Origin: Campylobacter concisus | Lineage (GTDB): Bacteria > Campylobacterota > Campylobacteria > Campylobacterales > Campylobacteraceae | Reading direction: 5' to 3' | Length of the DNA stretch: 64,000 nucleotides | Assembly (NCBI RefSeq): GCF_003048875.2 | Contig: NZ_CP049264.1 | Span: 248,001-312,000 of the forward strand | Part shown: positions 28,941 to 39,590 of the stretch, piece by piece | Layout: every line of letters starts with the position of its first letter | How positions within the stretch are numbered: the first letter of the stretch is position 1 | Made by a program: the position numbers and the translations under genes | Notes under the pieces: generated by a model | What the model saw: the letters and a program-made list of their open reading frames with translations, nothing else | The model's database searches: none | What the model was told of the DNA's origin: nothing

Positions 28941-31900
28941 CTCTTATCTCCTTACTAAAACCTAAATTTATATCGCACTCTTTGATGATGGACATGGCTA
29001 GATTATAGAGTTCGCCACTGTCGCTGCTACTTGCTAGTTTGCTTAAATTTATAGAAATTTCTTGATTAAATTTACCTATATTTTTTATCTCATCTTCTAT
29101 TTTTTGTTTTAGGCTTTGTGCTAGTTTGTCGTCTTGATTTAAATTTGCTATCACTTCATTTGCAAGCTCTTTTAGCACGACTAAGCCTTTGAAAAGCTCG
29201 AAATTTTCGCTATTTTTATAGTCTTTTATGTGTAGATATGGTCTTTCAAATTTAAATGAAGCAGCATCTTTTGCCAAAAGTGCTAATGAGAAAATGTTGC
29301 CTTGAAATTTATCAAAACCAAGACCAAGTAAAAACTCAAGCGTTCTTTTGTCATCGATATTTTTTATAGTCGCATTTAGTCCAAATTTATCAGCCACAAA
29401 CCTTATCATATTTATGCTCTCAAGCGCCTCTTTTGAGCTAAAGATATGCTTGCAAAATTTATTATCTATATTAAAGCGGTTTGTCTTTAGCATACCAAGA
29501 GCTTCTATCGAGCTTGAGTATGAGGCAAAATCATCAAGCGAGAAGTGTATGCCAAGCTCTTTATATTTTCTCACATAAATTTCTAAAACTTCTAAATTTG
29601 TAGCTGTTGCAGCGTCGATAACATCAATGATAAGCCCAGTTGGATCAAGGCTTTTATCCTCATCAAATATCGCTTTAAATTTATGCCAAAATTCTTCTGT
29701 AAAGAGCTTTTTAACGCTTAAATTTACTCGAACTTTTGCGCTTATGCCATTTTCTAGCCACATTTTTCTAGCTAAAAGCGCCTCTTTTATCGTAAATAAA
29801 GCGATATTACTCGATGCGCTACTTGTCTTTATAAGTGGTAAAAAGTCGCTTGGATAGATGATCTCGCCATCTTTTCTCCATCTAATAAGAGCTTCAAAAC
29901 TTAAAGTCTCGCCCGTGCTAAAGCTGATCTCTGGTTGAAATTCTAAAAACATCTCACCAGCGTCAAGCGCTTTTAAAATCTTTGAGCCATCTTCGTATTG
30001 GCTCTTAAAATAGACATCTTTTTTCGCATCAAATGTATAGCTTCTGTTTTTGCCACTTATCTTGGCTTGATACATCGCCCAGTCGGCTCTTTGTAGCACA
30101 TCATCAGCCCCAAGCTCACTATCAGCCAAGGCTATGCCTACGCTAGCGCTTGCTTTTAGTTTTAGCTCGTCTATCTTTACTTCATCTGAAGCTAGCCTTA
30201 GCATATTTTGCGCTATCTCATAGACTTCGCCTAAATTTTCGTAGTTTATGACGCCTACAAACTCATCTCCGCCTATCCTTGCAAAGATATTTTTGCCATT
30301 AAACATAGCGCCTATCTTTTCAGAGATAGCTACTAGAAATTTATCGCCTATTTGGTGGCCGAAGTTGTCATTTATGCTCTTAAAATCATCCATATCAAGG
30401 TAGATGACGGCTATTTTTTGTTCATTTTTTTGTATGAGAGAATTTAGCTTGTTGTAGAGTAAAAATCTATTTGGTAGTTTTGTAAGCGGATCGTGATATG
30501 CGATAAATTCTAGATATTTCTCATTTTGCGCTTCGTTATTTGCCAGCATTGCAAGCATGATGTAGCCGGTTTTTTTCTCGCTCGCATCGATAAGCGGTAA
30601 AATTTCTATGACTTCAAGCTTGCTCTTATTTTTATTATTTTCGCTCCAAACCTTGCCACTCCACGAGCCACCTTGGTTTATAGTCTCTATGATCTGGTGT
30701 TTTATATCGCTTAAGCCTTGCTTTATAAAGGTGATATCTTTTAGATATACGCTATCTTTTGCGCCCGCACTTTCAAAAAATGCGTCATTTGCATCAATAA
30801 CCCTCATCTCCTCATCAAGCAAGACGACCTCTTCTTTGCTAAATGAGAAAATTTTTGCAAGCAGGTCTTGGCAGACAAAGAAGCTATCTTCTAGGCTAAG
30901 GTCTCTTAATGTGCCTTTTATCAAGCTTACTTCGCCAAATTCGTCGTATTCAAGCGCTTTTGCCCTTAGTCTAAAGTGTAAAATTTCTTTATCTATGCTG
31001 TAAAGCTTGATATCTTTGATGTATGTTTGAGCATCTCTTAAACTCTCAAAAAAGCTATAAAAACTATCAAACTCATCGACAAAGACCGACTTTGCTTGCT
31101 CGAAATTTAGAGTGCTTTGCGTGCCAAGAATTTTACTTAGCTCATCTGAGATGTTAAGCATGTCGCTTCTTTTATCCCAAGTAAAGACATTTGCCTCACT
31201 CGCCCAAAGCAGTGCTTTGCTCTCTTTGCTTTGTTTTTCAAATCTCTCTTGAAGCTTTAGCATATCACTAAGATCGGTAAATGAGTAGATGACCTTTTGC
31301 CCTTCTGCATCGATAAATTTAGCCTTTATCTTAAATGGAATTTTCTTGCCGTAAGCGTTTGTCATATTTGCTATGAAATTTAGCTCTTCATTTTTAAAGC
31401 TTGCTTGTAAAAAGGCTTTTTTACTTGCTAGCACAGCAGCTTTAAAGCTATCAAAATCCTCGCTTGCGATGATATCTTCTAAATTTATGAGACCTTGGCT
31501 TTGGACATTAAAAATTCTCTCGACATTGTTTGTGCTTTGGATGATCAAAAATGGCTCTTGTGCCGAAGCGATAGCAATGACATTTGGCGATAAAAAGACG
31601 TAGCTTTTGATGATATCGTCATTTCTTTGCGTCATCTTTTCTTGAGTGATATCTTTTATGAGTATGAAATTTAGCCTTGTGTTTTCTAGCTCAAAGCTAC
31701 TTTGTGTTGCTAAAACATCGATTATCTCGCCATTTTTACGTCTTAGCTTAGCTTCATAAGATAGATCATTATTTATAGCGTTTTCTCTATTTTCTGCTAA
31801 ATTTTTAGACTCATCTTCAAGTAGCTCTTTGATATTTAGATTTGCTACGTCATCTTTTTTGTAGCCTAGATTTTCTAAAAGAGCGTTGCTAATGTCCGTG

Positions 31901-33018
31901 ATGACGCCAGTATAAGCGTCAAAGACCACGATCTTTAAAAAGCTCTTTTCAAAGACATAGCCAAATCTACTCTCGTAGCTTTGTGCCGTCTCGTAAGCTT
32001 TATCTCTATCTTCGTAGAGTTTTTTGATGCTGTTGTTTAGCGAGATAAATTCTTTTACGTCAAATTCTTCATCAGCCAGCCTACTTTTATCTGCCGCAAA
32101 AAGAGTGATCCTAGTAAATGGAGAGAGAATTTTATCTTTTATATATGAGTTATCACGTAGCCAAAGTATGCTAAATGCGACAAAGCAGAAGAACGAAAGC
32201 ACGACTAGAACTAGCTGGATAAAGATCTGTGCTTGTCTGCTAGAGCCTGTTATGACAAATAGCTTTTGCTCTTCTAGGTAGCTGATCTTGTAAAAATTCA
32301 TATCCTTTAGTATAAAAATGATCTTGTCAGCTTTAAACTCGCCACCTTGCGAGATGTATTTGTTAAAGTCCTCTTTTATAAATTTTCTATAAAACTCATC
32401 TCTTGAGAGGTTGCCATCTTTATCAACCAAAAAGACGTATGCGGCAAGGTTTTTATTGTAGCCTGTATCTACCTTGTTTTTTAAAAGATTTTGATTTAGC
32501 TGAACGAGAATTTTATTGCCATTTTTTAGTCCGTAAGCTATGTAGATATCTTTAAAGCGCCTATTTTTGTAAAATCTATCAGAGAGCCTAAACTCGCCTG
32601 CTTTGATATCTGAAAACCACGAGATATCGTAGCTATGAAGCTCAAAGGCATCATCAAATTTACGCTCATAAAGCAAGGAGTTATCTTTTGCTATCACGTA
32701 AAAAGCGGCGTAGAATTTACTTACAACAGTATCTTCATAAAATGGCTCTACGCCGTTTGCTATGAGTCTTGCCTTTGTGGTGATATTGTCTTTTACCTCT
32801 ACAAATGTACTCACGATATTGTTTCTAGTGATTAAATTTAGCGTTGAAATTTCATATTTTATATCGTTTATGCCAGCAAATATGACAAAAAGTGCAAGAA
32901 AGATGAAGGCAAAAAGAAGTAGTGCTATCTTTACATAGAACCTCTTAAAAATCTGCAAAATCGACTTAACACTATTTTTTTGCATTAAATTTAAGCCTCG
33001 CTTTTTAAAACTAGCCAT
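28933..33018 (-). CDS. Large membrane PAS-GGDEF-EAL c-di-GMP protein with degenerate EAL
   Basis: 1361 residues. Two transmembrane helices (about 30-50 and 275-297) flank a periplasmic sensor domain. Two to three PAS domains follow (one at about 355-460, MTQRND after it). The GGDEF domain is intact (LDMDDFKSINDNFGH, ARIGGDEFVG), so diguanylate cyclase activity is likely. The EAL domain keeps FEALIRW, VNLS, LDDF and FQGN, but the ELTE, KID and AEGVE elements are replaced (IDVIDAA, FNIDNKF, NIDDKRT). It is probably a cyclase with a binding-only EAL domain. Co-transcribed with the hisZ-like gene. Confidence 0.88.
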
Positions 33019-33105
33019 GATTTTAACGCAAATTTACTTTTTTTAGCTTATAAAATGCCTTTTTGTTTAAATTTAAAGAGATCACAGGGCGTTTTGCCCC
33101 GTGAC

Positions 33106-33738
33106 TTAGTAGATCCAAGTAACTACTTCAGATCTTTGTCTGCGTAGTTTTTCAGGTTGTGGGTTTAGGCGGTAGCCAAATGGCACTACGATAGCCACTC
33201 TTTTCTCGCTCTCATCAAGGCCTAAAATTTCATTTAAAGCGTGTCTGTCAAAGCCTTCGATAGGGCAGCTATCTATGCCAAGGCTTGCGGCTGCGTTCAT
33301 CATATTTGTCGCAGCTATCATGCACTGCTCGTGTGACCACTGAAATGTTAGCTCATCGTCATTTTTGAAATTTGATAGCAAAAAGTCGTGATAAAATTTC
33401 TGCCTTGCAGCGATAGCTTCAGGGTCTTTATCAGCCCTTCTAGCGATCATTTTATCAACGTAGTTGCTGCCAAATTTTATCTCTTTGATCTTTGCTAAAA
33501 TGACAACTAAATGCGAGCAAGAGGTGATTTGCACTTGGTTCCACGAAACAGCTTTTATCTTCTCTCTAAGCTCTTTGTTTTGCACGACCAAAAAGTCCCA
33601 CTGCTCAAGCCCAATTGAGCTTGGGCTTAGCCTGCCAGCCTCCAAGATAAAGTCAAATTCGCCAGCGCCTATCTTTTTGCTCTCATCAAAAATTTTGCAA
33701 GCGTGACGAAATTTTAAAATTTCAAGATAGTTCATCAT
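33106..33738 (-). CDS. NAD(P)H-dependent nitroreductase family protein
   Basis: 210-residue FMN-dependent oxidoreductase. Family features: the N-terminal FRHACKIFDESKKI (FMN-phosphate Arg), LSPSSIGLEQWDFLVV, and GIDSCPIEGFDRHALNEILGL near the C-terminus. Length is right for NfsB-like enzymes. Single gene; the physiological electron acceptor is unknown. Confidence 0.9.
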   Translation of the reverse strand: MMNYLEILKFRHACKIFDESKKIGAGEFDFILEAGRLSPSSIGLEQWDFLVVQNKELREKIKAVSWNQVQITSCSHLVVILAKIKEIKFGSNYVDKMIARRADKDPEAIAARQKFYHDFLLSNFKNDDELTFQWSHEQCMIAATNMMNAAASLGIDSCPIEGFDRHALNEILGLDESEKRVAIVVPFGYRLNPQPEKLRRQRSEVVTWIY

Positions 33739-33842
33739 ATCTCCTTTGTTAAATTTCTTGACATTATAAAGCGACTAGGTAAATTAAAAGAAATTTAGCC
33801 AGACTTTAGCTGGCCTTAAAATAGGCTAAATTTAGCCTAGAG

Positions 33843-34865
33843 TTAGTTTAAAAATATATCAAACTCGCCTTTTTGGACCGCTTGTGCGATGATGGCTGAG
33901 CGCTCATAGCCAACCTCTTTTAGGCGCTTTAGTGCTAGGCTCGCATCGTTCTCACTAATAGCTAGCAAAAGTCCGCCAGAAGTTTGCGCGTCATATAGCA
34001 AGATATCAGCCTCTTTGCTCACAAAATGCTTTGCAAATTCGCGGTTTTTGTAGCTTCCCTCTGGGATGATGCCCATATCGGCAAATTCTTTCGCACTTGC
34101 GATCACTGGCACATCTTTTTCAAAGACATTAAAGCTGATCTTGTCGTTTAACATCTCGCTTAAATGCCCTAAAAATCCAAATCCAGTCACATCGGTAGCC
34201 GCATAAACTTTGATACCACTTAGTGCTTTTAGAGCGTAGAAATTTAGCTGAGCCATGATGCTTGCGACCTCATTTATTTGCTCCAAACTTAACAGATCAG
34301 CCTTGATCGCTGTGCTTAAGATGCCGCTGCCAAGGGGCTTTGTAAGGATCAAAACGTTACCAACTTCTGCTGTGTTGTTTGCCCAGAAATTTTGTGGGCT
34401 CACCTTGCCAGTCGCACTTAGCCCATAATACATCTGCTGCGTTTCTATCGTGTGTCCGCCAACGATGACGCCGCCACACTCTCTTACTTTATCGGCTCCA
34501 CCTTGTAAAATTTCGCCTAAAATTTCAGGTGCAAGGTTGCAGCTATCAAAGCCCACGATGTTTAGGGCGTTTATCACCTCGCCACCCATTGCAAAGACGT
34601 CGCTTAGGCTATTTGCAGCAGCGATCTGACCGTAGATAAATGGGTCATTGACTACTGGCGTGATAAAGTCAAGCGTCTGAACGAGCGCAAGATCGTCTGA
34701 GAGCTTAAAAACGCTCGCATCTTCGTTTGAGCCTATGCTTGAGAGCAGGTTTGGATGAGATAAATTTAAACTACTAATCGTTTTGTGAAGACCCGACGGG
34801 TCAAGCTTAGCAGCTCAACCAGCGGCTTTAACGAACTGCGTAAGCTTTTTGTCGTGATAGATCAT
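33843..34865 (-). CDS. selD: Selenide, water dikinase, selenocysteine-containing (UGA at 34815-34817)
   Basis: Makes selenophosphate from selenide and ATP, the selenium donor for selenocysteine tRNA. An ATG-to-stop reading misses the N-terminus: the true frame starts at ATG 34865 and codon 17 is TGA. The context is QFVKAAG-U-AAKLDPSGL, the position of the catalytic Cys/Sec of SelD, so it must be decoded as selenocysteine. Downstream residues (DDLALVQTLDFITPVVNDP, AMGGEVINALNIVGF, GGHTIETQQMYYGL) are typical; total 340 aa. The start overlaps the yedF stop (ATGA). Confidence 0.93.
34788..34814 (-). promoter_or_regulatory. Candidate bacterial SECIS element in selD
   Basis: Directly after the UGA, the minus-strand RNA has GACCC (34802-34798) and GGGUC (34794-34790) able to pair 12 nt downstream, with GGGUCUUCAC resembling the SelB-binding GGUCU of known elements. 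Position and composition fit a bacterial selenocysteine insertion element. The exact fold was not computed. Confidence 0.6.
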
Positions 34866-35464
34866 AGTTTGATTTGCTCGTGAGTTGAGAGTATGTCGAT
34901 GATCTCATAAGCGTTTGAAATTTCGCCAACTGCAAGATCGCTTACTAGTTTATAAGCCTCCAAGCAGCTTCCGCAGCTTAAAATTTGAACGCCAGCAGCT
35001 TCAAGATCTTTAAGCGGCTTAAAGCTTGGATGTGAGCGGTTTGTTGTCATTTTAACGGCGTTATTTACGCAGATGATTATCTTTGGTTTTTTCTCTACTT
35101 GAAGAAGTGCGCCTAGGAATTTTGATAGCAAATTTATGCCAACATCGCCGCTACCTGCACGCTCTTCGTTTAGATAGAGCACTTTTTCATTTTTTGGTGT
35201 TATGTCGCAGACAAATTCATCAAAATTTGTAAGCTCAAGTGCGCTTTTGCCCTTGATGGCTAAAATTTTAGTCTCATTGCCGTTGCTTTCTAGGCTAAAT
35301 TCTATATTTTGATTTTTCAAAAATCTTGAGATATTTTCTTTTGGAGCTAGGGCATTTACGATTATCTCTAGGCTCTCTCCCTCATTTAAACCCTCAAGTG
35401 CGTTTTTAGTCATGATGACTGGTTTTGGGCACTCTAAATTTCTACAATCAATTGTTCTTGTCAT
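34862..35464 (-). CDS. yedF: YedF-like selenium metabolism protein (TusA/SirA domain plus DsrE-like)
   Basis: 200 residues. The N-terminal TusA-like domain has IDCRNLECPKPVIMTKNAL with the conserved CPxP. The C-terminal half (INLLSKFLGALLQVEKKP; SCGSCLEAYKL) is a DsrE/F-like domain with Cys. This fusion is the selenium-associated YedF family, usually next to selD, as here (ATGA overlap). The precise reaction is not known. Confidence 0.87.
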   Translation of the reverse strand: MTRTIDCRNLECPKPVIMTKNALEGLNEGESLEIIVNALAPKENISRFLKNQNIEFSLESNGNETKILAIKGKSALELTNFDEFVCDITPKNEKVLYLNEERAGSGDVGINLLSKFLGALLQVEKKPKIIICVNNAVKMTTNRSHPSFKPLKDLEAAGVQILSCGSCLEAYKLVSDLAVGEISNAYEIIDILSTHEQIKL

Positions 35465-35577
35465 TGTTTTTCCTTTGTGATTAGTATTTCAAACCTTGAA
35501 ACTGATTTTGGATTATAGCTAAAAAATATTAATTTTTTAAAAGGATTTGTGCTGTGAAATTTGCTATAAAAGAGAGT

Positions 35578-35604
35578 TTGACCCTGCGTAAGCCGCAAGG
35601 TCAA
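35578..35604 (-). terminator. Inverted repeat between yedF and the FDH cytochrome gene
   Basis: TTGACCCTGCG pairs with CCGCAAGGTCAA (one mismatch region) just after the fdh cytochrome stop on the minus strand. There is no T-run, so termination strength is uncertain. Confidence 0.45.
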
Positions 35605-35610
35605 GGTTAA

Positions 35611-36558
35611 TTATTTTAAATTTGTGTAAGATTTTTCGTAGTCAGATACTGGGATCTTGTTTTCTTTAACAAGCTCTTGATACCAGTAGTGGTGAAGAAC
35701 ATAGACCTCTTCTTCTTCTTTGTATCCAGTGATCATTGACCAGATAGCGCCATGTATAGCGATCGCAGCCATATAGATATGAACTAAGAAAAATACCGCA
35801 CAGACGATACCAAGGCAGTTGTGGATAACTACACTATATCTTAAAAGATCGATTTGTTGGATACCAAACCAACTAGCAACTGCTGGTTCTTTAAGATCCA
35901 TGAAGTACATGATAGCACCAGTGATGATCATCACGATACCACCAGGGATAGCGATCCAGTACCATGCTTTTTGTCCTGCGTTAAATTTACCAGCTGGGAC
36001 TGGTCTTTTCTTCTTTGAAAGATAACCACCAACTATCATCATCCATCTGATATCATAAACAGCTGGAAGCATTCTGATAGTCCAAGCAAATAACATAGGA
36101 AGCACAGAAATAGCAAATATAATAGTCGCTATATCGTGCAAGTATCTACAGAAACGCACAAATGTGCCACCGCCAAGCTCTGCACCCCACATGATGATGA
36201 TACCAGTTGGCACCAAGATGATCCAAGAGATCGCAGCCAAGCCGTGAGCTATACGTTCGATTAGTGAAAATGCAAATACTTTTTTGCCCTCGTGACTAAA
36301 GTGTTTTGGTCCGATGATCAAGAAGTGTAGCACGAACGCGCCGATAACAGCTAAAATGATAGAAAGTGCAGCTATCGCGAAGTAGTCGTTGCCTTGTATA
36401 AAAGTAAATATCGGGCCCCAGCCATGCTCATAAGGCTTGATATTTTCTATCCTCTGTGCTGCCCAAATGGTGCTGTCAAATTGATTGACACCAGTTGGTC
36501 CTTCAATGGCCATTGCCACAACAGACAATGTAAAAAGTAGAGTAAGAATTCTCGTCAT
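35611..36558 (-). CDS. fdhC: Formate dehydrogenase cytochrome b (gamma) subunit
   Basis: Membrane anchor (315 aa) that takes electrons from formate dehydrogenase to the quinone pool. Signal-like N-terminus, then four to five hydrophobic helices with haem-ligand His candidates in LIERIAHGLAAISW, CRYLHDIATIIF and VIHNCLGIVCAVFFLVHIYMA. The other FDH subunits are not in the window; adjacency to selD and yedF links it to a selenocysteine FDH, by inference. Confidence 0.9.
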   Translation of the reverse strand: MTRILTLLFTLSVVAMAIEGPTGVNQFDSTIWAAQRIENIKPYEHGWGPIFTFIQGNDYFAIAALSIILAVIGAFVLHFLIIGPKHFSHEGKKVFAFSLIERIAHGLAAISWIILVPTGIIIMWGAELGGGTFVRFCRYLHDIATIIFAISVLPMLFAWTIRMLPAVYDIRWMMIVGGYLSKKKRPVPAGKFNAGQKAWYWIAIPGGIVMIITGAIMYFMDLKEPAVASWFGIQQIDLLRYSVVIHNCLGIVCAVFFLVHIYMAAIAIHGAIWSMITGYKEEEEVYVLHHYWYQELVKENKIPVSDYEKSYTNLK

Positions 36559-36791
36559 TTTATTCCTTTATTTGCTAAAGCTTAAATGATTTAAGCTTTG
36601 GTTAAATATGCTAAAATCACACAGCTATGCCGTTTTGCGGCTATTATATCAGAGCTAATCACAAGCAAACCTTAGCAAAAAAGATTACTAAAAATTTTAT
36701 AAAAAACATTTAAGTTTTGTTAATTTTTATCGTTTTTGATCTGAAAATTTAGCTAAAATAAAGCCAAATTTTAGTTCAAAAGGACCGCACT

Positions 36792-37388
36792 ATGCATCTT
36801 TTTTGCCTTATATTTGATGAGTACGAGACGCTTGATCTCATGGGGCCAGTGGAGTTTTTAGCAAGGGTGCCTGAAATGAAGATAAGCTACGTCTCGTTTG
36901 ATGGCGGGATGAAAAAAAGCAAGCAAGGCTTTTTTATAAAGACCAAAAAGCTTAGTAAGATGCCAAAAGAGAGCGCTTTGCTACTTCCTGGAGGTCAAGG
37001 CACGAGGGCACTTGTAGATGATAGTGAGTTTATCTCAAGACTTAAAGAGTGCGTTTTGGCTTCACAATTTTGCCTAAGCGTATGCACTGGCTCGGCGCTC
37101 ATCGCTCGCACAGGAGAGCTTGACGGACTAAAGGCTACCTCAAATAAAAGATCGCTTGAGTGGGTAAAAAGTTGCGGCGAAGCTGTAAAGTGGCAAGAGC
37201 GCGCTAGGTGGGTGAGGGCAGGTAAATTTTACACAGCTTCAGGCGTGGCTGCTGGCATGGATATGGCGCTTGGATTTATCAGTGATCATTTTGGCAAGGA
37301 GCTAGCCCAAAAGATCGCAAATGAGACTGAATACAACTGGCAAAAAAGCTCAAAGTTAGATAAATTTGCCAAAATTTATGGGTATTAA
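36792..37388 (+). CDS. DJ-1/PfpI family protein
   Basis: 198 residues with the class I glutamine amidotransferase-like fold. The nucleophile elbow is CLSVCTGSALIARTG, and ALLLPGGQGTR carries the upstream acidic/glycine turn. ASGVAAGMDMALGFISDHFG is a typical C-terminal signature. Function may be glyoxalase- or repair-like; not determinable. Preceded by an AT-rich 230-bp gap with a ribosome-binding site AAAAGGAC. Confidence 0.85.
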   Translation: MHLFCLIFDEYETLDLMGPVEFLARVPEMKISYVSFDGGMKKSKQGFFIKTKKLSKMPKESALLLPGGQGTRALVDDSEFISRLKECVLASQFCLSVCTGSALIARTGELDGLKATSNKRSLEWVKSCGEAVKWQERARWVRAGKFYTASGVAAGMDMALGFISDHFGKELAQKIANETEYNWQKSSKLDKFAKIYGY

Positions 37389-37697
37389 ATTTAAAATAGC
37401 TTGTGACCTTTTGATAAAGTCAGAAATCTACTAAATTTAATAAGGATAGCAAGTCAAAATAGCTTTAGCAAAAAGTATTAAGATAAATTTTATAGATAAT
37501 AAATTTAATCGGTTCGCAGTCTAGTTAGAAATTTGCCAAATTTAGTAAGTTTAAATTTTGAAAACAAAAATAGCTTTGTCAAAAATAGCTTCAAGATAAA
37601 TTTTTAAATTTAAGTAGTTTAAGCTGTTTTTCGAAATTTGCAAGCCAGATAAATTTGACCTAAATTTAAAAGCCAAATTTACCTTCAAAAACTCAGC
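37389..37697. repeat. AT-rich non-coding gap with degenerate direct repeats
   Basis: About 309 bp with no credible gene. Two related stretches are seen: 37454-37492 and 37566-37607, both built on CAAAATAGCTTT, CAAAAA and AAGATAAATTTT. TAAATTTAA-type words recur throughout. It may be decayed repeat DNA. Confidence 0.5.
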
Positions 37698-38837
37698 CTA
37701 GTTTCTGCGCCTATACTCTTCGTAGTCTAGCTCTCTAACCATCTTTATCTCACCATTTTCTTTTAAAAGCAGCAGATCAGGCAGTTTTATGCCGTTAAAT
37801 GTTGTATTTTTCACGATGGTGTAGTGAATTTGATCTTCAAAGATGACGCGGTCGCCGATTTTAAGCTCGCTATCAAATTTATACTCCGCATCGCCCGCTT
37901 CAAGACCCACTATATCGCCAGCTAGGCAGGTATTGCCACCAAATCTATAAGCAAATTTGCCGTTTTTACTCTCGCCTCTAACGGCTGGGCGGTAAGGCAT
38001 GAGCACAGTATCTGGCATGTGCGCCTCGGCTGAGGTGTCAAGGATGGCGATATCTTTCTCGTTGTGCACGATGTCAAGCACGCTGCTTATCAAAAAGCCA
38101 GTCTGCCAGCCCACAGCCTCGCCAGGCTCCAGATAGACCTCTACGCCGTATTTTTCGCGGAAGCGCCTAATGATCTTTATAAGCAGCTCCACGTCGTAAT
38201 CAGCTCTTGTGATGTGGTGGCCGCCGCCCATATTTATCCACTTCATCTTTGGGATAAACTCACCAAATTTCTCTTCAAACGCCTCCAGCACGACCTGCAA
38301 GCTGCTCGCACTCTCCTCGCAAAGCGCGTGAAAATGAAGCCCAGTGATGCCATCAAGAAGCTCTGGCTTAAAATTTGCCCTTGTGATGCCAAGCCTGCTA
38401 AATTTAGCGCATGGGTTGTAGCTATCAGTTGGCGCTAGTGAGACCTCTGGATTGACCCTTAGGCCGCATATGATGCCATTTTGCAGGGCAATGCCTTTAA
38501 ATTTTTGCCACTGAGCAAAAGAGTTAAATGTGATGTGCTTTGAAATTTTTAAAATTTCATTAAAATCCTCATCTTTAAAGGCTGGACTATACGTGTGGAT
38601 CTCGCCTTTTACGTATTCGCTCGCAAATTTTGCCTCATGAAGCCCACTGCAAGTCGCTCCATCAAGATATGAGCCCACCATATCCATTACGCCGCTAAAT
38701 GCAAAACCCTTAAGTGCTACTAAAATTTTAGCTCCACTTTGCTCTTTTACATACTTTAAAAGCTCTAAATTTTTACGTACTTTGGCCTCTTCGCAGACGT
38801 AGGCTGGGGTTTTTATGCTTTTTAAAATTTCGTTCAT
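37698..38837 (-). CDS. nspC: Carboxynorspermidine decarboxylase
   Basis: PLP-dependent decarboxylase (379 aa) of the alternative polyamine pathway, making norspermidine or spermidine from the carboxylated precursor. The PLP Lys is about residue 43 (ILVALKGFAFSG). TGLHFHALCEESAS, WINMGGGHHIT and the C-terminal YRFGGNTCLAGDIVG (catalytic Cys) are diagnostic. Its carboxynorspermidine dehydrogenase partner is not adjacent. Confidence 0.95.
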   Translation of the reverse strand: MNEILKSIKTPAYVCEEAKVRKNLELLKYVKEQSGAKILVALKGFAFSGVMDMVGSYLDGATCSGLHEAKFASEYVKGEIHTYSPAFKDEDFNEILKISKHITFNSFAQWQKFKGIALQNGIICGLRVNPEVSLAPTDSYNPCAKFSRLGITRANFKPELLDGITGLHFHALCEESASSLQVVLEAFEEKFGEFIPKMKWINMGGGHHITRADYDVELLIKIIRRFREKYGVEVYLEPGEAVGWQTGFLISSVLDIVHNEKDIAILDTSAEAHMPDTVLMPYRPAVRGESKNGKFAYRFGGNTCLAGDIVGLEAGDAEYKFDSELKIGDRVIFEDQIHYTIVKNTTFNGIKLPDLLLLKENGEIKMVRELDYEEYRRRN

Positions 38838-38921
38838 TTTCTTTCTCTTTTGTAAATTTTCAAATAAGTATATCTAAATTTATTTTTAAGTAAAATCAGC
38901 AAAAATTTCAAAGGATAAAAT

Positions 38922-39143
38922 GTGGTAGAGATCGAATTTCTTGGGCCTATCGGGCTTGAGAGTATAAAAGTAGAGGCAAAAAATTTAGGCGAGGTAAAAG
39001 CGGCAATAAGTGAGAAAGAAGAGCTTAAAAAGTGGCTAAATATCTGCGCTGTGGCTGTAAATGACGAGATCGTAAGCGATATAAATTTCGCTCTTAAATC
39101 AGGCGATAAAATTTCTATCTTACCGCCAGTTTGTGGAGGCTAA
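38922..39143 (+). CDS. moaD: Molybdopterin synthase small subunit
   Basis: 73 residues with a ubiquitin-like fold and the terminal double Gly (VCGG) that is thiocarboxylated as sulphur donor for molybdopterin. I read the start as GTG 38922, since an overlapping ATG is followed by a stop. Overlaps the region of the moaE ribosome-binding site. Molybdopterin would serve formate dehydrogenase. Confidence 0.93.
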   Translation: MVEIEFLGPIGLESIKVEAKNLGEVKAAISEKEELKKWLNICAVAVNDEIVSDINFALKSGDKISILPPVCGG

Positions 39144-39144
39144 G

Positions 39145-39579
39145 ATGCAAATTTATAATGGAAGCTTGGACGTTCAAAGCATCACAAACGAGTGGTATGA
39201 TAAATTTAAAGATAAAAACTGCGGTGCGCTCATCACTTTTGTAGGCATAGTAAGAGAAGAGGGCGGTATTTCGGCGCTTAGCTTTGATATCTATGAGCCG
39301 ATCCTTAAAAAATGGCTAGATGCTTGGCAGGAGCGAGCCAAAAAAGAAAATGCCTACGTGCTCTTTGCTCACTCAAAAGGCGACGTGGCGGTGCATACGA
39401 GCTCTTATGTAGCTGGAGTTGTTAGCCCTCAAAGAAAGGTCGCGCTAAGGCTTATAAACGAGTTTGTCGAGGACTTTAAAGCAAATGCGCCGATCTGGAA
39501 ATACGACGTGATAAATGGCGAGAGAATTTACGCCAAAGAGCGTAGCCAAGCGATAAATGGCGCTGGACTTTTGGCATAA
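39145..39579 (+). CDS. moaE: Molybdopterin synthase catalytic subunit
   Basis: 144 residues from ATG 39145, which follows GGAGG at 39135-39139; a GTG start 4 codons earlier would overlap that site and moaD. Signatures include CGALITFVGIVREEGG, SALSFDIYEP, FAHSKGDVAVHTSSYV and IWKYDVINGER with active Lys residues. It inserts sulphur from MoaD into precursor Z. Confidence 0.94.
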   Translation: MQIYNGSLDVQSITNEWYDKFKDKNCGALITFVGIVREEGGISALSFDIYEPILKKWLDAWQERAKKENAYVLFAHSKGDVAVHTSSYVAGVVSPQRKVALRLINEFVEDFKANAPIWKYDVINGERIYAKERSQAINGAGLLA

Positions 39580-39590
39580 AAAGGGCAAAA

